A stretch of 63,547 nucleotides of DNA from Syntrophomonadaceae bacterium (GCA_012729835.1 JAAYCK010000157.1:1-63547); one strand, 5' to 3'. Shown: positions 27,412-36,134, counted from the first letter of the stretch. The notes: generated by a model from the sequence alone, not told the origin. A program made the numbers and translations.

Positions 27412-27462
27412 ATTGGCTCCCTCCTCTCCCCGCAGTAATCAGCTAATAACTCCTGAAATCAA

Positions 27463-29739
27463 CTATCTAATGTTAATCCCGTTTAGTTGTCTACCCGGCA
27501 ATAGCAATTTCCTGGTGTTCCAGGTGGTTCCTTCGGGAGAAACGAGGATTTCACCGTATTTGCTTACCGCCATAAATTGTACACTGCTATAATCACAATG
27601 AATAATATCTAAAAGGTCGGATGTGGATGGGGGAACCCCCCGTTGGATCCAATTGGCCCCGCCATTGCTGGATGAGAAAATAGCTCCATTACTGCCATCA
27701 ACCCCACAGGTAACCATAAGATTATTCATGGTGGCTATTCCATTAAGCCGGGTTACATTTATAAGCACCTGGGATTGCCAGAATGTACCATCACCTGACC
27801 ATAAAAGCGTACCATTTTCACCGGTAATAATATATCCTTCCTGACTCGGGGGGGCATTTTTACCCCAGTTAATTGCGTTTAGGGTTTCTCCAAGGGTAAG
27901 GCCATATTTCCCAGCCAGATAGCCTTCAACCTGTTTGCGTTCCCCAAAGTTAAGCTGTCGGTTAAAGACTATAATTTCAGCAATATAACCACTAAAATAG
28001 TCGGATGGGCTGCCTCCAATGCAAGTCTCTGAACCCGGGATGTCGATTTGCTGGTTTGCTCCCCCGATGCCTGCTATGTGCTGCCCGGTTCCATTATAAT
28101 AGCCTGATATATCCTTTATACAAGCGTTTGGAGCGTTTGCGATGGTCAATAAGGAAAAGGATCCGGGAATGGCACCAGATTCGTAATTAATATACCAGAT
28201 GGGACTGGTGCTAATTCTCACGCCGATTTCACTGGTTATTGCATAGCTGTTCCCAGGTAAGGTGGGGTTGAGGGTCATTATAGGGTTATTGTTAGTGGGG
28301 TTTGTTACTAAAAATATGGTGCGGCCCGAGGTTCCCCCCGCTAATATATTTTGTATGGTCAAACGGTCGTTAGCTTCATTGAAAAGAATAGCCGACTTCC
28401 CATTGACCTGATTGGTGGATAGTTCCGGTCCAAAATAGTTAATTGAGGGGGGAGGGCCCGGGATTGTGATCGGCGGAATTGCAGCAGCATCGTTATTATT
28501 ATTGCTGCGATCATTCCAGGTTTGCACTCGTCCATCCTGCTCAATAACCCCATGTCCGGCATCCAGCCATAGCACTGGATTCAGATTGGCTGCCAATGAG
28601 TTCTCAGCCACCGGTTGGCTTATCCAGATCCAGTTAATTCCATCGGTGGAGGATAGTAGGGTTCCGTTTTCCCCAACTGCCCAAAACCTTTCGCTACCAG
28701 AGGCACCCCAGAAGACTTTTTTTAGATGGTTGCTGGTGGGGGATATGCTCCAGCCCCAGTCTTTACCATTTGAGGAATGTGCTATTTGTCCATTATTGCC
28801 CACTATCACCAATAGTTCGCTGCCGTTTACGTTTCCCCTGGCAATAGAATTCCAGTTTGAACTACCCACAACATGTTGAGTCCAGCCGGCTTCATTTCCC
28901 AAAGTTATAACGCGTCCCGAGTCGCCTGCTATAACCCAGAGCTGGTTGGTATCTGATTTATTGAGGTGGGCTACACTATGCAGATTGGTGGTCAGCGAGG
29001 GCACAATACGTTGTTCCCAGTAGGTGCATTTATCTATGTCAGAACTAACAAGAATGGTACCGTTATCACCAACAATCATCATCTGGGGAAGATTGACCGG
29101 CAGCAGGGTTTCCGCTACTTCACGTATGGTAGTAAGCCTTATATCATATGGTGAATCAGCGTTATTTAAGGATAGCGGAAGAGTTAGCGCGGCGGCTTCT
29201 TTATTGATAACGGATAGTGCCAGAGTAGCCGGGAATAAGCGGTTCCCATTGCGATCCCGCAGTTCCACATTGGTTTCACCAGGGACAAAGTGTGTATTGC
29301 GGCCTTCGATATTTATAGTTATAGTTGAACCTCCGACAACCGCGGGTGAATAACCCTCATCCAGAATAAAAGGGTTTAATTTTATCCGGGGGACACCGGC
29401 CAGGAATTCATTCAAATCATCAGCTTTAACTGTCGCCCCGGCGATATTTTTCGAGGTATAGCCAGGAAAGTTGACGGGAAACTCGCCGTCTTTTAAGGGT
29501 ATAAAGGAGCCGTCATCAAATAGAACCCCGCTCTTGGTAGCGGCAATGACCTCCAGTTTATTTTGGCTACTGAATAGATTAATGGTTTTCCCAGTTGCTT
29601 GTGCAATCATCCGGGCGCACATAGAAAACAGGGGTAAAAATGAAGCTATTATTATACCCAGCAGGGCGATACTGGCTACTATTTCTACTAGAGTCATGCC
29701 GCGTTGGCCCACTAATTGCTTGCCTTCATTTTCTCGCAT
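27463..29739 (-). CDS. Giant prepilin with beta-propeller repeats and LamG-like domain
   Basis: A 758-residue PilV/GspI-like prepilin. The signal is GQRGMTLVEIVASIALLG (cleavage after G14, E19 at +5). Residues 115-210 look like an Ig/TIG-type strand domain. Residues 221-370 carry repeats such as VGDNGTILVSS, VGNNGQIAHSS and VGENGTLLSSTDGINW, of the BNR/Ycf48 beta-propeller kind. Residues 385-615 are a LamG/concanavalin-like domain (LWLDAGHG, VQTWNDRSNNNNDA, GYIAEIIVFNRQLN). Residues 637-755 return to propeller repeats (TGENGTLLWSGDGTFW, SSNGGANW). It is probably an adhesive tip subunit. The LamG domain appears inserted within the propeller. Confidence 0.88.
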   Translation of the reverse strand: MRENEGKQLVGQRGMTLVEIVASIALLGIIIASFLPLFSMCARMIAQATGKTINLFSSQNKLEVIAATKSGVLFDDGSFIPLKDGEFPVNFPGYTSKNIAGATVKADDLNEFLAGVPRIKLNPFILDEGYSPAVVGGSTITINIEGRNTHFVPGETNVELRDRNGNRLFPATLALSVINKEAAALTLPLSLNNADSPYDIRLTTIREVAETLLPVNLPQMMIVGDNGTILVSSDIDKCTYWEQRIVPSLTTNLHSVAHLNKSDTNQLWVIAGDSGRVITLGNEAGWTQHVVGSSNWNSIARGNVNGSELLVIVGNNGQIAHSSNGKDWGWSISPTSNHLKKVFWGASGSERFWAVGENGTLLSSTDGINWIWISQPVAENSLAANLNPVLWLDAGHGVIEQDGRVQTWNDRSNNNNDAAAIPPITIPGPPPSINYFGPELSTNQVNGKSAILFNEANDRLTIQNILAGGTSGRTIFLVTNPTNNNPIMTLNPTLPGNSYAITSEIGVRISTSPIWYINYESGAIPGSFSLLTIANAPNACIKDISGYYNGTGQHIAGIGGANQQIDIPGSETCIGGSPSDYFSGYIAEIIVFNRQLNFGERKQVEGYLAGKYGLTLGETLNAINWGKNAPPSQEGYIITGENGTLLWSGDGTFWQSQVLINVTRLNGIATMNNLMVTCGVDGSNGAIFSSSNGGANWIQRGVPPSTSDLLDIIHCDYSSVQFMAVSKYGEILVSPEGTTWNTRKLLLPGRQLNGINIR

Positions 29740-29769
29740 ATTGCGCTTACCACCTTTTTATGGAGTTCC

Positions 29770-31074
29770 TTATCGGTAAGAAAAAGCCACCAGGTCATCG
29801 GGAGAAGGACGGGTTACCTTGGCGGGATCTACCGGAATAAGCTGGGCATCCCCCGTCCGGGTGGACCATTTCCCCTGCTTGGCTAGATATTTGTAAGCAT
29901 CATCATAATTGTTGAAAAACTGTGCTGTAACGCTCCCATTCAGGAGAGCGGTAAGGTAATCCCCAAAACTATTATAATTTTTTGCTTTTTCTGTATTGAT
30001 CAGACTTCCAATCGGAACACCGCCATCTTGTTGGATGAAATAGAAACCTTTATTGCGCAAATTATTGTCCGATTTAAAGCCTAAATCGGTTCTATCCTCA
30101 ACGTTGGAAAAGTATACCAATCCATAGCGGGCATTCAAATTTACTTTAGCCTGGTTGACTGTAGCCACGTTATGGTAGACTTCGGTACCCTCGATACCAC
30201 GGCCGGCAGGTACATGTAAAATTAGAAATCCAAAATCCAGTCCTAAGAAACCTGAACTTGAGTTATCGCAGCCCACAGTAAGCTCTTGTTCAAATACTAT
30301 GCTATCAGCAGACGCTACCAGAAACCCCTGAGGATTGGAAAGAGTCGCATTAAGGTTTAGATTCGTCGGGCTCTGGAAAAAGAGGGCCTGGGCAGGGTAG
30401 ATAATCTTATTGTTATCATTATTAGTGCTTAGGTAAAGGGGCCTCCCGTTGGGATAGCCATTTGCGGAATCAGTTTTAATCAATACGGTTCCATGAATCT
30501 CATTGTGAGGGTAAATATTGTATCCATTGGAAACGGTAAGATTGGCAGTATTACGAAGAATCTCCCCGTTACTGCGCTTATACCAGAGGGGATCCGTTTC
30601 GTGACCAGATACATATGGCTCGGAAACTGCGCTTTCATTGTGTACAAAACCCTGAATGGTTGCGCTAGCTTCTACTGTCCAAATATTGGTGCCGGCATTT
30701 TTTGTTATGATAGTATCCACCCGCCCAATGGTATCATTGGCGATTTGGTCGGCGGATAGGGCACTGGCTCGCCGATAGGTATGATCTGATTTCATCAGGT
30801 AAACAGGTTCCATAGTTCCGGTAGGCTTGGGGGTGCTGGTTCGCCAATACTCGATTGCGGCATCAATACCCGAACGCGCCAGGTATTTAGCTTGAATTGA
30901 CTGGCTTACGGTTTTGGATTGCAGGTGAGAGCTCTTGGCCAATGATAATAATGATACTGATAAAACAGTGATTATCAACAATACGAATAATACCAATATG
31001 AGGGCGGCCCCTCGATTACTTTTAGGGTAGGAGCTTCTATCGGTTTGTCGCAGATTGTGTATCAAATTAAGCAT
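29770..31074 (-). CDS. PilX/GspK-like prepilin
   Basis: A pilin-like protein of 434 residues from ATG 31074, chosen because GGAGGAG ends 6 nt upstream; an earlier ATG at 31089 is part of that ribosome site. The N-terminal SNRGAALILVLFVLLIITVL is a prepilin-type helix lacking the glutamate at +5, as in GspK/PilX tip subunits, and QAKYLARSGIDAAIEYW is typical of PilX. The remaining 350 residues are beta-rich and unrecognised. Its start overlaps the preceding 41-codon prepilin by 13 bases. It is encoded before the giant prepilin in the same leftward operon. Confidence 0.85.
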   Translation of the reverse strand: MLNLIHNLRQTDRSSYPKSNRGAALILVLFVLLIITVLSVSLLSLAKSSHLQSKTVSQSIQAKYLARSGIDAAIEYWRTSTPKPTGTMEPVYLMKSDHTYRRASALSADQIANDTIGRVDTIITKNAGTNIWTVEASATIQGFVHNESAVSEPYVSGHETDPLWYKRSNGEILRNTANLTVSNGYNIYPHNEIHGTVLIKTDSANGYPNGRPLYLSTNNDNNKIIYPAQALFFQSPTNLNLNATLSNPQGFLVASADSIVFEQELTVGCDNSSSGFLGLDFGFLILHVPAGRGIEGTEVYHNVATVNQAKVNLNARYGLVYFSNVEDRTDLGFKSDNNLRNKGFYFIQQDGGVPIGSLINTEKAKNYNSFGDYLTALLNGSVTAQFFNNYDDAYKYLAKQGKWSTRTGDAQLIPVDPAKVTRPSPDDLVAFSYR

Positions 31075-31187
31075 TGCCGACTCCTCCATAAAGAAGCAAA
31101 GCCCAGAATCAACATGGCTACTATCAGTTCCACTAGGGTCATTCCCCGTTGGTCATTATAGAATTCATAACGGTGTTTTTTCATCAT
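31062..31187 (-). CDS. 41-residue mini-prepilin, possibly truncated
   Basis: A short ORF with AGGGGAG upstream and ATG at 31187 (a second ATG at 31184). It encodes a proper prepilin signal, NDQRGMTLVELIVAMLILGF: cleavage after G15, glutamate E20 at +5. It then stops after only 12 further residues (ending SRQCLI) at TGA 31062-31064, overlapping the following PilX-like gene by 13 bases. There is no globular domain. Either it is a pilin reduced by deletion, kept as the leading cistron for translational coupling, or a genuine micro-pilin. The position fits an H-type subunit at the head of an H-K-I-J set. Confidence 0.65.
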   Translation of the reverse strand: MMKKHRYEFYNDQRGMTLVELIVAMLILGFASLWRSRQCLI

Positions 31188-31539
31188 AGTTCTCCCCTTG
31201 TTCTGAGGATAGGCAGTGATGCTTTAAAATCAGGAAGGCTAATAAATAATATGCTAATTCCCGTGTGGAATGACTGAACCATTGTCATTGACTTACATGA
31301 CAGCGTCTGATTGGTACAAATAGTTAATCATTATATTATTATAACAGTTCTAGTTTATCGTTGCATGTCCTGCTAATTATAAACAAAATATGCCCTGCCC
31401 GGAAGCAGATTCAGATCTGATTTGTAGAAAAAAAGTGAAAGGCAACGTGGAAAAGAAGGTAAATTGTGGTTAAGTATAGTATATATGCAATTACTGATTA
31501 TTTTACGTTGTATTTTCAAATGTTCTTCAGGAGGAATGA
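31188..31539. other. Divergent control region between two minor-pilin operons
   Basis: This 352-bp AT-rich region separates leftward and rightward pilin sets. Several TATAAT-like boxes occur (for instance TATAATAATATAAT near 31331-31344 seen on both strands, and TATAGTATAT near 31476), but no well-spaced -35/-10 pair stands out. No c-di-GMP riboswitch or hairpin terminator was recognised. Confidence 0.4.
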
Positions 31540-31935
31540 TTGGAAACTATTGAGAGCAAAGAAAGTGCAGGCTTCACCTTGGTCGAGGTTATCCTCGGCG
31601 CAGCGATCCTGGTGCTTTTGTCATTGTTTTTGGCCGGGGCAGCCGGTCCGTTGATTGTTGGCATTGAGCAGGCAGAAAACGAGACACTGGCCTCCAATAT
31701 GGCCTTTGCAGTTCTGGAGGCTATTCGAGCAGAAGCGGAAGACCTCGACTTAGATTCTTCGCTGACATTATATGAATTAGGTTTGAGCAACCCCAACAAC
31801 TTGATAGTGACCATCTATTCCGAACAGGATATGGAGACACCTGAGTTATATCAAGTAAGCGTTCAGGTCGATACGAGAGGCAGAAGACACGGGTCTGTAA
31901 GCATGTGTACAGTGATCAGAAGGTGCGGCGAATGA
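31540..31935 (+). CDS. PilV/GspI-type minor prepilin
   Basis: A 131-residue prepilin with signal ESAGFTLVEVILGAAILV (cleavage after G11, E16 at +5), a helix to about residue 35, then ENETLASNMAFAVLEAIRAEAED, the I/V-type pattern. The start is TTG at 31540, 5 nt after AGGAGG (31529-31534); the nearer ATG at 31536 is in another frame and stops at once. It is first of a three-gene rightward pilin set. Confidence 0.85.
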   Translation: METIESKESAGFTLVEVILGAAILVLLSLFLAGAAGPLIVGIEQAENETLASNMAFAVLEAIRAEAEDLDLDSSLTLYELGLSNPNNLIVTIYSEQDMETPELYQVSVQVDTRGRRHGSVSMCTVIRRCGE

Positions 31936-31965
31936 TACTTTTATTCATGGTGAGTTTTGGTGCCA

Positions 31966-32415
31966 ATGATTAAGTTGGGTAGCCAAAAAGGATATCTCAT
32001 AGTTGAATACCTGATTTCACTAACTATGATGGCTGTGGTTATATTAGTATTATTTGCCCTACTGAATGCTGCCGGTTCATTATCCGCTTGTACTCAGGTC
32101 GATGCTGATCTGCACTATTCGGCCAGAAGTGCCATGCTGCTGATAAAAGATGATGTGCTGGAGGCTAATAAACTACAGGTAATCAATGCGGGCAAGACCC
32201 TTCGCGTGGAATCAAGTGAAGGAGCAGTGAGCTACTATATCCAGAATCAGCAGTTGTATCGGCATGGTCAGAGCAAGCTGCCAGTGGCAGAAAATGCTCA
32301 ATCGATCACTTTCCGAGTGATTACGCCGGTATTAGTCGAGGTGATTTTCGAGGTAGAGTCAAAGGGCAGAAGCTGTCAAATACAGAGTGCCTTCTGCGTC
32401 AGGGTTGAGAGTTGA
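31966..32415 (+). CDS. PilW/GspJ-type minor prepilin
   Basis: A prepilin of about 149 residues. The signal is SQKGYLIVEYLISLTMM, with glutamate at +5 of the mature end and tyrosine in place of phenylalanine at +1. The body (SARSAMLLIKDDVLEANKL, GAVSYYIQNQQLYRHG) follows the J/W pattern. Start choice is uncertain: TTG 31957, GTG 31960 or ATG 31966, with GGTGAG at 31949-31954 as the only ribosome site; the ATG is given here. It lies between I-type and K-type genes. Confidence 0.8.
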   Translation: MIKLGSQKGYLIVEYLISLTMMAVVILVLFALLNAAGSLSACTQVDADLHYSARSAMLLIKDDVLEANKLQVINAGKTLRVESSEGAVSYYIQNQQLYRHGQSKLPVAENAQSITFRVITPVLVEVIFEVESKGRSCQIQSAFCVRVES

Positions 32416-32445
32416 CAAATCTAGCATATCGCAGGGGGGCAGGTT

Positions 32446-32958
32446 GTGGGCTCAGAGAAGGGTTCAATCTTGTTGGCGGTATCGGTAATTTTCTTGATAA
32501 TAGGCTTGCTCTTGCTGAGTGTGCTGGAGTTAGCCAGTATCGAACGAAAAATGAGCAGGAACTATACCGATTTATTACAAGCCCGCCAGGCTGTTGATGG
32601 CGGAGTCGCCAGAACTTGCCAACTAACCTTGAGTAGTTTGCAGGCTGGTGCTGGTGCAGAAGCTCTGCCCGGGTTACCGGTAGGTGCAAATACGGGCAGT
32701 CAGGTCATCGGGGATCCTTCAGGGCAGGTTAGCTATCGGATCCGGGGCGAAGGGGTCAAACTGGCAGTTCAAGGAAGCAACTACGGCATTTACGCTTTTT
32801 CCTGTGAGGGTAGCAGTCATGGAGTGGTCCAGACAGCCTCAGTAAAAGTGAGATACGGGTTTTCGAATATTTATAAGTATACATCAGGGTACCCGCTCTT
32901 CGACCATAGAATCTTCAATGATCAAGGCAGGGTCACTTATTATCAGCTTGATAAGTGA
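32446..32958 (+). CDS. PilX/GspK-like minor prepilin
   Basis: A 170-residue protein starting at GTG 32446 behind GGGGGGCAGG. The N-terminus SEKGSILLAVSVIFLIIGLL is a prepilin-like helix without glutamate at +5, as expected for the tip subunit K/X. QARQAVDGGVARTCQL matches the PilX pattern. The C-terminal domain of about 120 residues is not recognised. It closes the rightward I-J-K set that precedes pilM. Confidence 0.8.
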   Translation: MGSEKGSILLAVSVIFLIIGLLLLSVLELASIERKMSRNYTDLLQARQAVDGGVARTCQLTLSSLQAGAGAEALPGLPVGANTGSQVIGDPSGQVSYRIRGEGVKLAVQGSNYGIYAFSCEGSSHGVVQTASVKVRYGFSNIYKYTSGYPLFDHRIFNDQGRVTYYQLDK

Positions 32959-33012
32959 GGTTCAATGTCTGATATGATCCAATGAAGTTCACACAACTTT
33001 CTTAAATTTAAT

Positions 33013-33039
33013 TAATAGCAATTGCTATTATGGTATAAT
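33013..33039 (+). promoter_or_regulatory. 18-bp perfect palindrome abutting a TATAAT box upstream of pilM
   Basis: TAATAGCAATTGCTATTA (33013-33030) is a perfect palindrome. Three bases further on is TATAAT (33034-33039), a consensus -10 box. The palindrome covers the -10/-35 spacer, which fits an operator for a repressor or a MerR-type activator. The pilM start is 114 bp downstream. Confidence 0.55.
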
Positions 33040-33152
33040 ACTGGATATGTTGGTAACATGTAATGCCATCTCAACCTGCGGAGTTCACATCATTTTTTCT
33101 TCTGGCTGGATGTATAGATTAGAGCGTTATAAGTGCGTGGGGGGTTTGATGC

Positions 33153-34157
33153 ATGTCGAAAAAGGCTGCACCAGGCATCGGCCTGGACATCGGAAGCAGG
33201 AAAGTGAAAATCGTTCAATTAAAAAAGACCAGAAACGGATACTCTTTGGTGAATTTCGGAAGCATCAAAACACCACCGGGAGCAGTAGATTCTGGATACA
33301 TTCATGATCCTGAAAGATTGGGGGAGTGTTTGGGGGAACTTATTGTTGACCTCAAGCTAAAAAACAAGGCGGTAGTATCAGCCGTATCCGGGCCTCAGGT
33401 CTACACTCGCACTTTGGTTATGCCACGCATGAAACCAGCCGAACAGCGTGTAGCTGTCCGCTATGAAGCCACTACCTTCCTGCCTATACCAGTTGATGAA
33501 GCAGCGATTGATATTTCTCCTTTGACCTTTTTTGAAGATGAAGAAGGGAAAAAGGTTGATCTCTTTTTCGTAGCAGTACGCAAACAACAGGTTGAAAACC
33601 TCTCGGAGACTTGTAGAATAGCCGGCATCAAGCTGGCTGCAGTTGAAATCGAACCGTTGGCCTTGCATCGTTTACTCAAGGATGATGGATTAGGCGTGCA
33701 GGCCTTTGTCAACATTGGCGCCACTCGGTCTACATTTTCCGTTTTTAATGGAGAAGCACTTAAGTTTTACCGTCATCTTTCATTTGGCAGCTCTCCATTT
33801 TTATTAGGGCCGTCCATGGACATGGAGGGAGGCGTTGCCGGTCTGGAAAAGGTGGTCCTGGGAAGCAGCGAAGAACACCAATTCCTTTTGAGGGATATCA
33901 TCTCTGAGTTGTCGCGTTCTATCGAATACTATAATATGCAGAACGAGAATGAGATTAATAAACTGATGCTCTGCGGCGGTGCTGCCAGTATAAACGGCCT
34001 CGATGCTGTCCTGGCTGAAGGTATTAACATTTCAGTAATCAATGCGGATACCCTGGACCGTATTGAATTACCGACTGATACCAGTGAAGCAGTCCGGCAG
34101 GAGATGGGGAATGATTATGCGGTTGCTCTAGGTTTGGCTGCCCGGGAGGTGATTTGA
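33153..34157 (+). CDS. pilM: Type IV pilus assembly ATPase PilM
   Basis: A 334-residue actin-like cytoplasmic protein that binds the N-terminus of PilN and connects the cytoplasmic and membrane parts of the machine. The first motif GLDIGSRKVKIVQL, the later FVNIGATRSTFSVF and LCGGAASINGLD mark the ATP-binding actin fold. Its stop shares a base with the pilN start. The order pilM-pilN-pilO is standard; pilP and pilQ are absent, which fits a cell without a classical outer-membrane secretin here. Confidence 0.93.
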   Translation: MSKKAAPGIGLDIGSRKVKIVQLKKTRNGYSLVNFGSIKTPPGAVDSGYIHDPERLGECLGELIVDLKLKNKAVVSAVSGPQVYTRTLVMPRMKPAEQRVAVRYEATTFLPIPVDEAAIDISPLTFFEDEEGKKVDLFFVAVRKQQVENLSETCRIAGIKLAAVEIEPLALHRLLKDDGLGVQAFVNIGATRSTFSVFNGEALKFYRHLSFGSSPFLLGPSMDMEGGVAGLEKVVLGSSEEHQFLLRDIISELSRSIEYYNMQNENEINKLMLCGGAASINGLDAVLAEGINISVINADTLDRIELPTDTSEAVRQEMGNDYAVALGLAAREVI

Positions 34158-34714
34158 TGGAGACGGTACGTCCGATCAAGATAAATTTGCTGAGAGAAGA
34201 GCAGCAAGCGGATCGCCTGCCAATCACAGTTATTATTGTCGTCACCCTGGTTATTGCCATGATTGGATTGATGGGGGGGCTTTATGCTGTTACCTTGAGC
34301 CAGCTGCATTCTGAGCAGGCCTTGAATAAATCGTTGAAGGCCAGTTTAGGGATTTATCAAAAGGACAATAAATCTTATATGGAGCAGATTGCCGTTTTGG
34401 ATGGCATTAAAAAACGGGAGCCAATGGTTAAAACCTTGGATAATAGCCGGGTATCGTATCTGGACTTGATGACTGAAGTGGAGAAAGCGTCTCCCCGGGG
34501 CATCATTTTGTATAATCTCGATATCCAGCCTAACGCTATCGTTATAACAGGGCGGGCTGGGAACGAGGATCAGTTAGCTGCCATGCTGGCTGGTTTGAGA
34601 GAAAGTCCCTGGTTTAAGGAAATCAAAACGGTCTCTAGTACCAACGAGGGCGAGGATATTGATGGTTTGCGCCGATTTGATATCCAGTATGGATGGGAGG
34701 CGGTGAGAAAATGA
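34157..34714 (+). CDS. pilN: Type IV pilus assembly protein PilN
   Basis: A 185-residue bitopic protein. The N-terminus RPIKINLLREEQQ is the PilM-binding INLLP-like motif. A single membrane helix spans about residues 24-47, followed by a coiled coil and a C-terminal ferredoxin-like domain (ASPRGIILYNLDIQPNAIVI). ATG 34157 is used, with GGAGGTGAT upstream; TTG 34154 directly abuts that site. The gene overlaps pilM by one base and pilO by four. Confidence 0.9.
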   Translation: METVRPIKINLLREEQQADRLPITVIIVVTLVIAMIGLMGGLYAVTLSQLHSEQALNKSLKASLGIYQKDNKSYMEQIAVLDGIKKREPMVKTLDNSRVSYLDLMTEVEKASPRGIILYNLDIQPNAIVITGRAGNEDQLAAMLAGLRESPWFKEIKTVSSTNEGEDIDGLRRFDIQYGWEAVRK

Positions 34715-35433
34715 AACTGTCCTTTCGTGAAAAAGCGCTTATTATCGCTTTTGCCATTGTCGGGTTAGGATACCTTTTCTACACTTTCTTTTACAGCCCG
34801 GTCCAGAACCAAAGGGACGCTTTGATCATAGAAAACTCTAAACTGCGATCACAGGTGAAGATCGTTGCTGACAAAGCCAAACAGAACTCAGGCATTGTCA
34901 GCGATGTCAACGAACAGAAGCAACTGGAAAGATTTCAGGACCAGGTCGTCAAGGTTCCCGGGGAAATAATGCTGCCGGAGTCTTATTTATATCTTCAGAA
35001 GAGCGCTGAGGCTTCGCGGATCACGCTGAATTCATTAGTGTTTACACCGGGCGCAGCTGCAGCTTCCAATATAACCGGGAGTACTAGTCTGGTGCCACCT
35101 GACGAGATCAAGATAACTCTGGTTGCCAAGGGTGGGTATTCTGGACTAAAAGCATTCCTGCTCAAGATCCAAAAAGCCCCCCGAATCTATCGGATCGATT
35201 CTATCAGGATGCAGTCCAATTATGAGCAAACGGCAGCCAAGGCGGAAACTGACCCCGTTCCGGATAGTGAAGATGCCGAGACCGCAGCGGCACCGCCGCC
35301 GGCAGTCAAGAACGAGATCACCATGAATGTCAACATGGTGACATTCTACCAGAGTTTCATTGCTCCAGGATTTATCGATCATCAGGAACAGGTTAAACCT
35401 GATAAAGGCCAGGATAATCCTTTTACCATTTAG
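34711..35433 (+). CDS. pilO: Type IV pilus assembly protein PilO
   Basis: A 240-residue bitopic protein that pairs with PilN. The N-terminal helix (residues 9-28, ALIIAFAIVGLGYLFYTFFY) is followed by a coiled coil (PVQNQRDALIIENSKLRSQV) and a ferredoxin-like region, with an Ala/Pro-rich low-complexity loop (DAETAAAPPPA) near residue 195. The start is ATG 34711 with GGAGGCGGTGAG upstream, inside the end of pilN; an earlier in-frame start at 34693 overlaps the ribosome site. A terminator follows. Confidence 0.88.
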   Translation: MKLSFREKALIIAFAIVGLGYLFYTFFYSPVQNQRDALIIENSKLRSQVKIVADKAKQNSGIVSDVNEQKQLERFQDQVVKVPGEIMLPESYLYLQKSAEASRITLNSLVFTPGAAAASNITGSTSLVPPDEIKITLVAKGGYSGLKAFLLKIQKAPRIYRIDSIRMQSNYEQTAAKAETDPVPDSEDAETAAAPPPAVKNEITMNVNMVTFYQSFIAPGFIDHQEQVKPDKGQDNPFTI

Positions 35434-35483
35434 GAAAAATGAAATATGGCTGGTTTAGTCATTCATAGCTGACCAATTGACCG

Positions 35484-35531
35484 AAAACCCGTCGCAGCGG
35501 CATGATAATTTGTCCAGCGCACGGGTTTTTG
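35484..35531 (+). terminator. Rho-independent terminator after pilO
   Basis: Stem AAAACCCGT/ACGGGTTTT (35484-35492 and 35521-35529) with a 28-nt loop, then TTTGTTTGATTTG. It ends the pilMNO transcript before aroQ. Confidence 0.85.
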
Positions 35532-35637
35532 TTTGATTTGTGATAAGCCTAGAGGTGAAGAAGGCTTTGCATTAAAAGAGGAAGGAATTTTCTTCGGTTG
35601 GGAAGAATAATAAGACCATATTTGCATAAGGAAATGG

Positions 35638-36096
35638 GTGAAAGCAATGAAAGATATGGTACTGGTTATCAACGGGCCTAATCTAAATATGCTGGGACAG
35701 CGTGAGCCCGGGATATACGGTGACAGAAAACTGGAGGATATTAATGATGAGCTCCGGGAACTGGCCGGAGAACTCAACATAGAGGTTGAATTTTTCCAGT
35801 CCAATCACGAAGGAGCTTTAGTAGACCGCATTCAGGCGGCAATTGATGATGCCGCGGTGATCATAATAAACGCAGGAGCCTTTACCCATTATAGTATAGC
35901 TATCCATGATGCCCTCCGTGCAGTAAATATTCCAGTGATCGAGGTGCATTTGTCAAATATCTATCAACGGGAAGAATTCCGGCATAACTCGATGATTTCA
36001 CCGGCTGCCCGTGGGGGCATCTTCGGTTTCGGATTTCTCAGCTATAAACTGGCTATCTTAGCGGCGCGAGAGATCATCAACGGAGGTATTGACTGA
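35638..36096 (+). CDS. aroQ: Type II 3-dehydroquinate dehydratase
   Basis: Dehydrates 3-dehydroquinate to 3-dehydroshikimate, the shikimate step between AroB and AroE encoded upstream. The 152-residue protein has VINGPNLNMLGQREPGIYG (catalytic tyrosine in YG), FFQSNHEGALVD, INAGAFTHYS, and EVHLSNIYQREEFRHNS with the catalytic histidine region. GTG 35638 is given, since AAGGA lies 6 nt upstream; ATG 35647 is the alternative. Confidence 0.94.
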   Translation: MKAMKDMVLVINGPNLNMLGQREPGIYGDRKLEDINDELRELAGELNIEVEFFQSNHEGALVDRIQAAIDDAAVIIINAGAFTHYSIAIHDALRAVNIPVIEVHLSNIYQREEFRHNSMISPAARGGIFGFGFLSYKLAILAAREIINGGID

Positions 36097-36134
36097 TTAG
36101 AGGTTGCCGGTAATTCGATTTTGGGGGATAATAA

